Positions 16,176 to 24,537 of a stretch of DNA of 64,000 nt are shown here, one piece after another; positions within the stretch are counted from its first letter, which is position 1, and every line of letters starts with the position of its first letter. The notes below the pieces were generated by a model that did not search any database, was not told the DNA's origin, and saw only the letters and a program-made list of their open reading frames with translations. Where the stretch lies: assembly GCF_900099975.1 (NCBI RefSeq), contig NZ_FNEI01000002.1, positions 62,001 to 126,000 on the forward strand. Reading direction: 5' to 3'. A program made the translations under genes and the position numbers. The stretch comes from Arthrobacter cupressi (lineage in GTDB: Bacteria; Actinomycetota; Actinomycetes; Actinomycetales; Micrococcaceae).

Positions 16176-16778
16176 ATGAATTCAAGCGGGACGCAGAGCC
16201 GCTCGTATGACATGAGCAAACGGGCTTCCTCTGCGGCCGAAACCGGGCGCCGCATCCTCCAGGCGACCCTGGATCTGTTCATGGAAGGGCCGCTGGCCGG
16301 CGTCACCCTGGCCGCCGTCGCCGAGCGAGCGGGTGTCACCGTCCAAACCGTCATCCGGCGCTTCGGCGACCGCACCGCCCTGATCAACGCCACCGCCGAA
16401 TACTCCGCGGCGAACGTGGCCAGCCAGCGCGATGCCGCACCTGCCGGGGACGTCCGTGCCGCCGTCGGGAATTTGCTGGAGCACTACGAGACGACGGCGG
16501 CCCTCGCCCTGAAGCTGCTCGCCGAGGAAGACGCGTCCCCGGTCTTGACCCGGATCACCGAGGGCGGGCGGCAGTACCACCGGCAATGGTGCGCGCGGGT
16601 CTTCGCCCCGTTCCTGGAGGAGCTGCACGGGGCGGACCGCGACCGCCGGCTCGCCCAGTTCGTCGCCCTGTGCGACGTCTACACCTGGAAGCTCCTCCGC
16701 CTCGATGCGGGGCTGAGCCGCGACCAGGTCTGCGTTTCCCTGCTCGAGATGCTCGAGCCGTTCACCCGGAGACCCTGA
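16176..16778 (+). CDS. TetR-family regulator
   Basis: Repressor of up to 200 aa. The helix-turn-helix reads TGRRILQATLDLFMEG, then TLAAVAERAGVTVQTVIRRF, with a variable C-terminal ligand domain. The ATG at 16176 touches the palindrome at 16161-16175; the ATG at 16212 (MSKRASSAAETGRR) gives a more typical TetR N-terminus and may be the true start. The stop overlaps the glycosyltransferase start (TGATG), so both are in one transcript. Confidence 0.87.
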   Translation: MNSSGTQSRSYDMSKRASSAAETGRRILQATLDLFMEGPLAGVTLAAVAERAGVTVQTVIRRFGDRTALINATAEYSAANVASQRDAAPAGDVRAAVGNLLEHYETTAALALKLLAEEDASPVLTRITEGGRQYHRQWCARVFAPFLEELHGADRDRRLAQFVALCDVYTWKLLRLDAGLSRDQVCVSLLEMLEPFTRRP

Positions 16779-18043
16779 TGTCCACCGTCCTCGCCTACAC
16801 CTCACCCGCCATTGGCCACCTTTTCCCCTTGGTTCCGCTGCTGCTGGAGCTGAAGGCGAGGGGCCACGACGTCCATCTGCGCACGCTGCCCAGCCAGGTC
16901 GCCGCGATGCGCACGCTCGGCTTCCACGCCGCGCCCGTTGACCAGCGGCTGCTGGACTTGGAACACCGGGACTACCTGGCCACATCGGTCAAGTCAGCGC
17001 TGGCGTCCAGCGTGGACACCTTCACCTCGCGGGCCCGCTTCGACGCCCCGGACTTCAAAGCGGCCCTCGACGACGTCGGCCCGGACCTCCTGCTGCTGGA
17101 CATTAATGCGTGGGGCGCCGGCACCGTCGCGGAGAGTTCCGGACTTCCGTGGGCCACGGTGAGCCCCTTCATCCCGCCGCTTGAATCGAAGGGAACCCCG
17201 CCGTTCGGGCCGGGCCTCGCGCCGATGTCCGGACCGCTGGGGAGGGCGCGCGACGCCGTCGTCCGCCGCCTGGTGATTGCCGCCGTCGAGAAGGTAATGA
17301 TGCCCGGAATCAACAGCATGCGCGCTGACGCCAGCGGCGGCCGGCTCCCGCCCCTGCGCACCGCCGACGCCTTCTTCCGCCGGGCCCCGCTCATGCTCCT
17401 GACCACCGCGGAACCGTTCGAATACGCCCATACGGACTGGGGGCCGGAAGTCCGGATGATCGGCGCGCTCCCGTGGGAGCCCGCGGAGGAGCGGCCCGCA
17501 TGGCTCGACGAGATCGACAAACCGGCCGTCCTGGTGACGACATCGTCCGAATATCAAGCCGACGAGAAACTCGTGCGCACCGCCTTGCAAGGCCTGGCCG
17601 AGGAGCCGTTCACCGTCGTTGCCACGCTGCCAGCGTCCGGTTCGGAGGGGATTGGTTCCGTGCCGGCGAACGCCAGGGTGGAACGCTTCATCCCGCACGG
17701 ACCCGTGCTGGAACGGGCCGCGGTGGCGGTGACGCACGGCGGCATGGGGGCCACCCAGAAGGCGCTCGCCAAGGGCGTGCCCGTGGTGGTGGTCCCGTTC
17801 GGCCGCGACCAGAACGAGGTGGCGGCGCGGGTGGTGGCCGCCGACGCCGGTGTGCGGCTCCGGCCCGCGAAGCTCACCCCGGAATCGCTCCGCGCCGCGG
17901 TCCGCGAGGCCATCGGCAAGGCCGACGGCGCCCGCCGGGTCGCGGCCGGATACGTCGCCGCCGGGGGAGCCGCCGCAGGCGTGGATGCCCTGGAGGGCTT
18001 GCTCCCCGCCTGGCACAAGGGCCAGGCCGGGGCCGCGCAGTAG
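16778..18043 (+). CDS. Glycosyltransferase, GT1/UGT (MGT-like) family
   Basis: Cytosolic sugar transferase of 421 aa, transferring a sugar from a nucleotide donor to a small lipophilic acceptor. The N-terminal Rossmann fold begins STVLAYTSPAIGHLFPLVPL. The donor-binding region includes VERFIPHGPVLERAAVAVTH, GGMGATQKALAKGVPVV and PFGRDQNEVAARV, the plant/macrolide UGT signature. The reading frame opens upstream at 16586, but the ATG at 16778, with GGAG nearby and coupled to the TetR stop, is the better start. Control by the TetR neighbour suggests drug inactivation or tailoring of a natural product. Confidence 0.88.
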   Translation: MSTVLAYTSPAIGHLFPLVPLLLELKARGHDVHLRTLPSQVAAMRTLGFHAAPVDQRLLDLEHRDYLATSVKSALASSVDTFTSRARFDAPDFKAALDDVGPDLLLLDINAWGAGTVAESSGLPWATVSPFIPPLESKGTPPFGPGLAPMSGPLGRARDAVVRRLVIAAVEKVMMPGINSMRADASGGRLPPLRTADAFFRRAPLMLLTTAEPFEYAHTDWGPEVRMIGALPWEPAEERPAWLDEIDKPAVLVTTSSEYQADEKLVRTALQGLAEEPFTVVATLPASGSEGIGSVPANARVERFIPHGPVLERAAVAVTHGGMGATQKALAKGVPVVVVPFGRDQNEVAARVVAADAGVRLRPAKLTPESLRAAVREAIGKADGARRVAAGYVAAGGAAAGVDALEGLLPAWHKGQAGAAQ

Positions 18044-18115
18044 GCTCCCGAAGCGGGGACAAGGCTGTGTTGCCGCGCGGATGCGGGTTCCGCCGGCAAC
18101 GTGCAGTATGGGTGC

Positions 18116-18946
18116 ATGGCCCAGGTACCGGACATACCTCCGCAGTTTTACGGCGAGCTCATAGAGACGAGCGCCCGCATCGTCACCTGGAATGTGTGGG
18201 GGCTCTATGGTCCTTGGCAGGAGCGGGAAGCGGCCATTCTTGCCACCCTGGAAAGCGCCCGGCCCGACATCCTTGTGCTGACCGAATCCTGGGCAAGAGG
18301 CGCGGACAGCCAGTGCAGGAGATTGGCTGACCGGCTCGGCATGCCCCACCACGCCTTCAACGGCGTCACCGCGCAGGAAGACGAAGCGGCACTCTCCGGT
18401 GTCGCCGTGATGTCACGATGGCCCATCAGCTCCACCGAGGGACACACCTTCGGCAGTTTGCGGGTTCAGAGCGCCCGGATCGACGGGCCCAGGGGCCGGA
18501 TCCAGGTTCATGGTGCCGTGATGGATGCGTGGTGGCTCGATGAAAGCCAGGACCGCCAGGATGCCGTGCGCGCATTCTGCGCCCATGCGCACGCCTCCCA
18601 GTACGAGCGGACCCCGCTGGTGGTGGCCGGGGATTTCAATGCGGATCCGGACAGCGAGGAGATGCGCCTGCTGACCGGCCGGGCCGCCGCGCCCGTCAAG
18701 GGCCTCTCGTTCTACGACGCGTGGGAGGTGGCCGGCGGAGGAGGCCGGGGCTTTACGTGGTCCAATGCGAACCCGTGGGCCGTGCAGTTGCTGTGGCCGG
18801 ACCGCCGGATCGATTACATCCTCACGGCCGCACCGCGGCGCGGCGGCGCGGGCCACCCGCTCGCAGCCGCCCTGCTCGGCACCGCGCCGGTGGGAGGCAT
18901 CTACCCCTCCGACCACTACGCATTGCAGGCCGACATCCGCTACTGA
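18116..18946 (+). CDS. Endonuclease/exonuclease/phosphatase family protein
   Basis: Metal-dependent phosphodiesterase fold, about 276 aa. Conserved blocks are VTWNVWG (N), VLTESW (metal-binding E), VAGDFNADP (DxN), RRIDYIL and PSDHYAL (catalytic D-H pair). All active-site residues of the exonuclease III/DNase I superfamily are present. I prefer the ATG at 18116; a GTG at 18101 is in frame. There is no signal peptide. The substrate (DNA, RNA, phosphoinositide or other) is unknown. It stands alone, with no operon partner. Confidence 0.8.
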   Translation: MAQVPDIPPQFYGELIETSARIVTWNVWGLYGPWQEREAAILATLESARPDILVLTESWARGADSQCRRLADRLGMPHHAFNGVTAQEDEAALSGVAVMSRWPISSTEGHTFGSLRVQSARIDGPRGRIQVHGAVMDAWWLDESQDRQDAVRAFCAHAHASQYERTPLVVAGDFNADPDSEEMRLLTGRAAAPVKGLSFYDAWEVAGGGGRGFTWSNANPWAVQLLWPDRRIDYILTAAPRRGGAGHPLAAALLGTAPVGGIYPSDHYALQADIRY

Positions 18947-19077
18947 CACTGCCGCGCCGTGGGTTTGGCGGCGGCTGGCTTTGTGCCAATTGCCTCGGTG
19001 CCGGGCCTGTGGCGCCCCTCGCCGCGGAGGTGCTAGCGTTTTCGGTGATCGTGATCTTTCGGCAGGAGGTGAGACCC

Positions 19078-19137
19078 ATGTACGCAGTATCCGCAATGGG
19101 TGCTCCCCTGCAGTCCACGATCGCGCGGCTGGGCTAG
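19078..19137 (+). CDS. Possible 19-codon small ORF with strong ribosome site
   Basis: ATG at 19078 is preceded by AGGAGGTGAG at ideal spacing, the strongest ribosome site in the neighbourhood. It reads MYAVSAMGAPLQSTIARLG and stops at 19135-19137. It ends 47 bp before the patatin gene. It could be a leader peptide or small protein coupled to that gene; I recognise no family. Confidence 0.4.
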   Translation: MYAVSAMGAPLQSTIARLG

Positions 19138-19184
19138 CCGCCTCCGGGAGCGCCACCCAAGGCAATTCGCGAAAGGCGACTCCC

Positions 19185-20135
19185 ATGAACACAACACCTT
19201 CTTCCTCCCTGCCGTCCGCGCGGACACGGACGCTGCCGACCCGGGCCCTGGTCCTTGGCGGCGGCGGTTCCACCGGCAATGCCTGGCTGATCGGCGTCGT
19301 CGCCGGCCTCTTCGATGGCGGGCTGGACGTGACCGGCGCCGATCTGATCATCGGCACCTCGGCCGGATCGACGGCCGCAGCCCAGATCACCGGCGCCAGT
19401 CCGGCGCAACTCCTTGCCGACATCCTGGCCGCCCCGCCCCACCAGCGGCCAGCCCCGGCCCGGCAGCAGCCCGCATCACCCGGGAGTGACGGGCGCCCCC
19501 GCCCGGGACAGGTGAGCGAGCATCTGGAAAGGACCGACCGGATCATCGCCGCCGCCGGGGATGCGGCTGACATGCGCCGCAGAATGGGGGCCTCGGCACT
19601 TGAGCTGCCGCCGTCGTCGGACGCGTCTGCCCAGGCGAGGTGGCGGGCCACCGTCGCGTCGCGGCTGCCCAGCCAGGACTGGCCGGCACAGCCGGTGCGC
19701 CTCACGGCGGTCAATGCCGGGACGGGCGAACCGGTGGTGTTCGACCGCCACAGCGGCGTGGACCTGGCGGATGCCGTGGCGGCGAGCTGTTCCAGTGGCT
19801 TCGCTTATGGCATCGGAGGCAGCAGCTACATCGACGGCGGTTACCGGTCCAACGCCGAGAACGCCGACCTCGCGGCGGGGTATGCGCGGGTCCTGGTGCT
19901 GTCCCCGTTTGGCGGCAGGACCCGGACCCCGGCGGAGTGGGGCATGGACCTGGCAACGCAGGTGGACGGGCTGCGCGCGGGCGGAAGCCGCGTGGAAACG
20001 ATCTTCCCGGACAGCGGTTCCGAGCACCTGTTCGGCGTCAACGCGATGGATCTGTCGCTGCGTCCGTCTGCCGCCCGGGCCGGGTACGGGCAGGGCAGAA
20101 TGCTTGCCGGAAAGCTCAATGAATTCTGGTGCTGA
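19185..20135 (+). CDS. Patatin-like phospholipase
   Basis: Serine acyl hydrolase of 316 aa. The oxyanion loop is VLGGGGSTGN, the nucleophile elbow is GTSAGS (GxSxG), and the second dyad residue lies in YIDGGY (DG/A motif). The order and spacing fit patatin lipases. The open frame extends upstream to 18765, but the ATG at 19185 with GAAAGGCG upstream is the start, because the upstream part overlaps the previous gene. It probably acts on membrane lipids or acyl esters in the cytosol; there is no signal peptide. Confidence 0.87.
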   Translation: MNTTPSSSLPSARTRTLPTRALVLGGGGSTGNAWLIGVVAGLFDGGLDVTGADLIIGTSAGSTAAAQITGASPAQLLADILAAPPHQRPAPARQQPASPGSDGRPRPGQVSEHLERTDRIIAAAGDAADMRRRMGASALELPPSSDASAQARWRATVASRLPSQDWPAQPVRLTAVNAGTGEPVVFDRHSGVDLADAVAASCSSGFAYGIGGSSYIDGGYRSNAENADLAAGYARVLVLSPFGGRTRTPAEWGMDLATQVDGLRAGGSRVETIFPDSGSEHLFGVNAMDLSLRPSAARAGYGQGRMLAGKLNEFWC

Positions 20136-20227
20136 CGGTTTGGGAAAACACGGAATTCATTACGTTCCGAGTAGTTACGTAATTGCCGGGCAAATGATCG
20201 CTATGATGCAAATCGCCGTGATTTCTA

Positions 20228-20256
20228 TTGTTCGCCTGTACTGGCGGGCGTACGGT
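20228..20256 (+). promoter_or_regulatory. Promoter of the choice-of-anchor P gene
   Basis: TTGTTC (20228-20233), 17-bp spacer, TACGGT (20251-20256), about 45 bp before the start codon. The surrounding 140 bp are AT-rich for this genome and carry no gene. Confidence 0.45.
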
Positions 20257-20301
20257 GCTATTACCGCGAAAAATTGACTCGTGCTATCTCTGGGGGAATT
20301 C

Positions 20302-21573
20302 ATGAAACGTACACTGGCCGCGCTGGCCGGCGCCTTCGCGCTTGTGGTTGCGGGGCCTCTGGCCCCGTCGACGGCGGCGACTCCGAGTATTACACCCGCT
20401 CAGGTCACCACCGGATTTTCGGGAATCGCATACGGTTCCTACATTTTCAATTCTGACAAGACCCTTACGTCGGGTCCCACGGCTAATTCATCGATTGGCT
20501 GCACCGGTCTCACGGGGTTGACTTCCAGCAACAGCACCGCAGCTTTGAATGTGCCTGCAGTGGGTGCCGTGGGTGCCGCCGCAACGAGCGTCAGGACGCT
20601 GGAAACGGCGACCGGCAAACGCATCGAAAGCCGGTCTGTTGTGGGCAGCGCCAATCTGCTGGGCGGACTTATCACGGCCGGGACCATTTCGTCCGTGAGC
20701 ATCGCGGACAAGAACACCGCCGGTGCTTTTTCGGGTATCAACCAGACCAACATTGCCAACCTGAAAGTCCTGGGTCTGTCCGTGGCGGCCAACCCGGCTC
20801 CCAATACGGTGATTGACCTCAATGTTCCGCTCCTGGGTTCCCTTGGCAAAATTACGCTGAATGGCCAGGAAAAGAAGCTGGTCAACGGTACTTTCCAGGT
20901 ATCGACGACGGCGCTGCGGGTCGAGGTCCTCAAGGCTGGAATCGCGGGCGTGAAGGCCGGGACGGACATCCGCCTCGGTGTCAGCCTCGCCAAGCTGACG
21001 CCGCCGCAGCTTGGCTACGCCACCGGCGCAGGGTTTACCACCAAGGCCATCCTGGCCACCGGGCTGCTCGGTTCGGGTCCCACCGCCTATGCCGCCCTCA
21101 GCTGCGGCGCCGGGACCCAAACGGTGAACTTGGCCGGAGCCACCGTTCCGGGTCTTGCAACGGTGGGCGCCTCCACGACGACCACCACCACCGTAGTCAG
21201 CCCCGCCGTCAAGGGAACCGTGACGAACTCCCTCGCCGGGCTCAACGTCCTGAGCGGCGTCATCCAGGCTGATGCCATCAAGGCAGAGACCAGCGCAAGC
21301 CGTGCCACCGCGGGCGGCCTGGTCACCCTGACCGACACCTCCACGTTCACCAACCTGAGGATCACCGGCCTGCCGGCGATCAATGCCTCAGTGGCCCCGA
21401 ACACCGTGGTCCAGGTGCCGGGCTTGGGCAAGGTTACTTTGCACAAGGTGACCAAGACCTCCGCGGCAATCATGGTCACGATGGTCGAAATTGTCCTGAA
21501 CCAGTCGATCGGCGGACTGCCGACCGGATCGACCATCCAGATCGGCTATTCAGGCACGGCCATTAGGAACTAG
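20302..21573 (+). CDS. Choice-of-anchor P family exported protein
   Basis: Surface or secreted protein of 423 aa. The signal peptide MKRTLAALAGAFALVVAGPL ends near STAA, and the ATG at 20302 follows GGGGGAA. The mature part holds two copies of one domain. The first contains LLGGLITAGTISSVSI and ANPAPNTVIDLNVPLLGSLG; the second contains VLSGVIQADAIKAET and SVAPNTVVQVPGLGKVTLHK. This is the choice-of-anchor P family as I know it, whose members in other genomes carry varied C-terminal anchors. Here there is no LPxTG and no C-terminal helix, so the protein is probably released or held non-covalently. Function unknown. Confidence 0.75.
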   Translation: MKRTLAALAGAFALVVAGPLAPSTAATPSITPAQVTTGFSGIAYGSYIFNSDKTLTSGPTANSSIGCTGLTGLTSSNSTAALNVPAVGAVGAAATSVRTLETATGKRIESRSVVGSANLLGGLITAGTISSVSIADKNTAGAFSGINQTNIANLKVLGLSVAANPAPNTVIDLNVPLLGSLGKITLNGQEKKLVNGTFQVSTTALRVEVLKAGIAGVKAGTDIRLGVSLAKLTPPQLGYATGAGFTTKAILATGLLGSGPTAYAALSCGAGTQTVNLAGATVPGLATVGASTTTTTTVVSPAVKGTVTNSLAGLNVLSGVIQADAIKAETSASRATAGGLVTLTDTSTFTNLRITGLPAINASVAPNTVVQVPGLGKVTLHKVTKTSAAIMVTMVEIVLNQSIGGLPTGSTIQIGYSGTAIRN

Positions 21574-21593
21574 GCGCCCAAAGTCTGGGGGGA

Positions 21594-21630
21594 GGGGTGC
21601 CGCCGCGCAATCCGCGGCGGCACCCCTTTT
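21594..21630 (+). terminator. Rho-independent terminator after choice-of-anchor P gene
   Basis: 14-bp perfect stem (21594-21607 with 21613-21626), 5-nt loop, then TTTT. It lies 20 bp after the stop codon. Confidence 0.85.
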
Positions 21631-21648
21631 GCTTTCCCCCGCACCAAC

Positions 21649-21688
21649 GCCTCCGGCCGCGCAGCTCACCAGCTGCGCGGCCGGAGGC
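21649..21688. terminator. Strong hairpin downstream of the RpiR-type gene
   Basis: 18-bp perfect stem (21649-21666 with 21671-21688) and a 4-nt loop CACC. It sits between convergent genes just past the stop of the minus-strand regulator. There is no T-run, so it may act as an mRNA end stabiliser as much as a terminator. Confidence 0.65.
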
Positions 21689-21698
21689 GCTTAACGCG

Positions 21699-22577
21699 TC
21701 AGGAGCTCGACCGCGGGTGCATGATCTTCATCAGTTCCCACGACCGTTCGGCCGCGCCGATGTTCTGCGTGGAACGCTCTCGGTCCAGCGAAGCGAGCTC
21801 GACGGCGATCGCCTGCACCGCGGCGACCGCGCCGGTGAGCGAGGGGAAGAACCCCGCGCCCTCGGTAGGCACCACGATCCGCTGCGTGGCGTGCTCCGCA
21901 ACCGGCGAACCGGCACTGTCCGTGATGGAGGCGATCGGCGTGCCCACCGTGCGGGCGGCCTCAATGGCGCGCAGGGTGCTGTCGTACACCCGCCACAGGC
22001 TGATGACGATCACCAGATCCTCCGGAGTCAGCCGCGCGACGGCGTTGCTTAGCGCCGCGACATCCGCATCCAGGAGCCGCACGTCGTGGCCGGCGATGAT
22101 CGCGTTGTGCTCCAGCGCCTTGCCCGGAATGGCGTAGCTGCCGGCGGCGATGATGAAGGTCCGCCGTGCACCGGCGATGGCCTGGGCGATCGCGTGCACG
22201 GTGTCCGGGTCCAGGGTGCGTTCGAGGTGGGCGAGGTTGGTGCGGTCCGTGGACACCGCCGCTTGGGCCGGGCTGCTGATGTGGCCGTTGTGCTGGGCCG
22301 CCACTTCCACCGCGCTCAGGGATGCCAGGAAGCGGGAGCGGAGCTCGAACTGGAAGTCCGCCCAGCCCTTGAACCCCAGTGTCTGGGCGGTCCGTGTCAC
22401 AGTGGACGCGTTCGACGCCGCCGCGGCTGCGATGTCGCTCACCGAGCCATAGGAGGCCAGCCGCGGCTGCGAGCGGAGGATGCCGATCACCTGCAACTGC
22501 CGGGCCGCGAGCTTGCGTCCCTGGACACGGCTGTCCAGCCATTCGGTCAGCGTTGAGGAGTTAATTTCCTGGTTCAC
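21699..22577 (-). CDS. MurR/RpiR-family regulator with SIS domain
   Basis: Regulator of 292 aa. The N-terminal HTH_6 domain (about 1-80, VSDIAAAAASNASTVTRTAQ) is followed by a SIS sugar-isomerase-like domain (about 125-260) that in this family binds phosphosugars or other small ligands; VIVISLWRVYDSTLRAIEAA and ITDSAGSP are typical. It is divergent from the MFS/GAF/amidohydrolase operon, and the shared gap carries a promoter with an inverted repeat at the start site, so it most likely represses that operon. Confidence 0.87.
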   Translation of the reverse strand: MNQEINSSTLTEWLDSRVQGRKLAARQLQVIGILRSQPRLASYGSVSDIAAAAASNASTVTRTAQTLGFKGWADFQFELRSRFLASLSAVEVAAQHNGHISSPAQAAVSTDRTNLAHLERTLDPDTVHAIAQAIAGARRTFIIAAGSYAIPGKALEHNAIIAGHDVRLLDADVAALSNAVARLTPEDLVIVISLWRVYDSTLRAIEAARTVGTPIASITDSAGSPVAEHATQRIVVPTEGAGFFPSLTGAVAAVQAIAVELASLDRERSTQNIGAAERSWELMKIMHPRSSS

Positions 22578-22580
22578 CTA

Positions 22581-22634
22581 TTGACCTGCCTCACACTTGC
22601 CCGTACCTTCGATACATCTGCACAGACTTGTGCA
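22581..22634 (+). promoter_or_regulatory. Promoter and operator of the MFS/GAF/amidohydrolase operon
   Basis: TTGACC (22581-22586), 17-bp spacer, TACCTT (22604-22609). Just downstream, at the expected start point, is the inverted repeat TGCACA-GACT-TGTGCA (22619-22634). A further half-site, TGTACAA, follows about 12 bp later. Repression by the divergent RpiR-type protein is inferred from position. Confidence 0.6.
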
Positions 22635-22678
22635 AATTCTCCAAAATGTACAACTTCGCCCACTTTGGCAGGAATCTC

Positions 22679-24070
22679 ATGTCCCTCACCGCACGTCTGG
22701 ACCGGTTGTCACTCAGTCGACCACACTACAAGCTTCTCCTCATCGGAGGCCTCGGATACTCGTTCGACGGCATGGATGGGGCAGTCGTGGCGTTCCTCTT
22801 GCCGCGCATCAAGGAACTGTGGGGCCTCAGCAACGCCAGCCTCGGCCTGGTCGGCTCCGCTGCTCCGCTTGGCTTCTTCTTCGGGGCCATTCTGGCCGGC
22901 TGGTTGGGGGACCGCTTCGGCCGCAAGAAGGTCATGCTGTGGGCCCTGGCGTTCTACTGCGCCATGTCCGTGGTGGCCGCGATGGCGCCGAACTTCGAGG
23001 TGTTCCTGGTGGCGCGCGTTCTGGCCGGCCTGGGCGCCGGTGCCGAGAGCGTGATCATTGCCCCGTTCCTGTCCGAGTTCATCCCGCCCAAGCGCCGCGG
23101 CTGGTTCATCGGCACCCTGGCAGGCTTCTTCTCCTTCGGCTTCGTGGGAGCCGCCCTGATCGGCCGCTTCGTGGTTCCGCTGGGCGACGACGGCTGGCGC
23201 TGGGCGCAGGTCATCACTGCCGTGCCCATCCTGCTGCTGCTCTGGTGGCGCCGCAGCCTGCCCGAATCGCCCCGCTACCTGCTCAGCCAAGGCCGCACGG
23301 CCGAGGCCGAACGCGTCGTGTCCGACTTCGAAGCCAGCGTTGTCAAGGCCACCCGGAAGCCGCTCGCCCCGCTGGAACCGGCCGAAGAAGAAATCGCCCG
23401 GCACCAGCAGAAGGTCACCCTCTGGAACGCCCTGAAATTCATGTGGTCCAAGGCCCTGCGCCGCCGCACCGCAGTGATCTGGCTGATCTGGTTCGTGATC
23501 ACCTTCTCCTACTACGGCTTCTTCTCCTGGATCCCCACCCTGCTGGTGGGCCGGGGCATCACCGTGACCAAGAGCTTCGAATACTCGATCATCATCTACC
23601 TGGCCCAGATCCCCGGCTACTTCTCCGCCGCCTGGCTCTGCGACCGGATCGACCGCAAGAACACCATCGCCCTGTATCTGGCCGGCTCCGCCCTGAGCGC
23701 CTTCTGGCTCAGCCAGTCCAACGACTCCGGCATGATCCTCGTGGCCGCCGCAACGCTCTCCTTCTTCCTGAATGGAACGTACGCCGGCGTCTACGCCTAT
23801 ACCCCGGAACTGTTCCCCACCTGGATGCGCGCCACCGGCGTCGGCATGGCCAGTGCGGTGGGCCGCATCGGCAGCATCCTGGCACCGTCCATCATCGGCA
23901 TCTTCTCTGCGGCACTCGGCTTCGGCGGGGTGTTCACCATGACCACAGTGGTCCTCACCATCGGTGTGCTGGGCGTGGTGATCTTCGGAGCGTCCACCGC
24001 GGGTAAGTCCCTGGAAGACATCAACGCCCGCGCCGAACACGAATCCGTACGCGAAGGAAGCCTGAAATGA
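22679..24070 (+). CDS. MFS transporter (sugar/organic-acid porter type)
   Basis: Twelve-helix inner-membrane transporter, 463 aa. The loop GWLGDRFGRKKVMLW between helices 2 and 3 and the PESPRYLLSQGR block after helix 6 are typical of the sugar-porter and aromatic-acid symporter branches. The start is the ATG at 22679 with AGGA upstream; an open frame from 22628 is less likely because it would include the operator region. It overlaps the GAF gene by 4 bp. The substrate is probably a compound hydrolysed by the amidohydrolase two genes on. Confidence 0.88.
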   Translation: MSLTARLDRLSLSRPHYKLLLIGGLGYSFDGMDGAVVAFLLPRIKELWGLSNASLGLVGSAAPLGFFFGAILAGWLGDRFGRKKVMLWALAFYCAMSVVAAMAPNFEVFLVARVLAGLGAGAESVIIAPFLSEFIPPKRRGWFIGTLAGFFSFGFVGAALIGRFVVPLGDDGWRWAQVITAVPILLLLWWRRSLPESPRYLLSQGRTAEAERVVSDFEASVVKATRKPLAPLEPAEEEIARHQQKVTLWNALKFMWSKALRRRTAVIWLIWFVITFSYYGFFSWIPTLLVGRGITVTKSFEYSIIIYLAQIPGYFSAAWLCDRIDRKNTIALYLAGSALSAFWLSQSNDSGMILVAAATLSFFLNGTYAGVYAYTPELFPTWMRATGVGMASAVGRIGSILAPSIIGIFSAALGFGGVFTMTTVVLTIGVLGVVIFGASTAGKSLEDINARAEHESVREGSLK

Positions 24071-24537
24071 CCGCCGCCTTCCAGGACGCCTTCGACTCCC
24101 TGAAGCGGAATCCCGGCGTCATCCTGTTCACCGCCCTGCAATGGAACGCCGAACGCTCGGCCCTCCGGCGCGTCTTCACCAGCCACCCCGAGGAGTACCC
24201 GCTCGGCGTCGAAAAGACAGTGGAAATCTCCCCGGGCTGGCTCGGCACGGTCATCGCGGACAAGCGGCCTTTCCTGGCAGCCGACCTAGCCGGACTCGCC
24301 GAAGTCTTCACCGACGTCGAACTCATCCGGTCCCTGGGCTGCGGTGCCGTCATCAACCTTCCCGTCCTGAAGGACGGCGACGTGGTTGGTGTCCTCGCGC
24401 TGCTCGACGCCGAGGGCTGCTACTCGCAGCAGAGCGTGGAAACCGCGACGGCGGTGCTCGCCGCCAGCGCGGAAGAACTCGCCGCCGCCTTCACCCACGA
24501 ACCGTCAACCATCCGGAAGGATTCCCTTCTCCCATGA
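24067..24537 (+). CDS. Small stand-alone GAF-domain protein
   Basis: 156 aa, almost entirely one GAF fold (about 30-145): GWLGTVIADKRPFLAADL, then INLPVLKDGDVVGVLALLDA. There is no attached kinase, cyclase or DNA-binding domain. The gene overlaps both neighbours by 4 bp (ATGA at each junction), so it is translated with a transporter and a hydrolase. A cytosolic ligand-sensing or small-molecule-binding role is likely; an fRMsr-type reductase is less likely because no cysteine pattern of that enzyme is present. Confidence 0.75.
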   Translation: MTAAFQDAFDSLKRNPGVILFTALQWNAERSALRRVFTSHPEEYPLGVEKTVEISPGWLGTVIADKRPFLAADLAGLAEVFTDVELIRSLGCGAVINLPVLKDGDVVGVLALLDAEGCYSQQSVETATAVLAASAEELAAAFTHEPSTIRKDSLLP

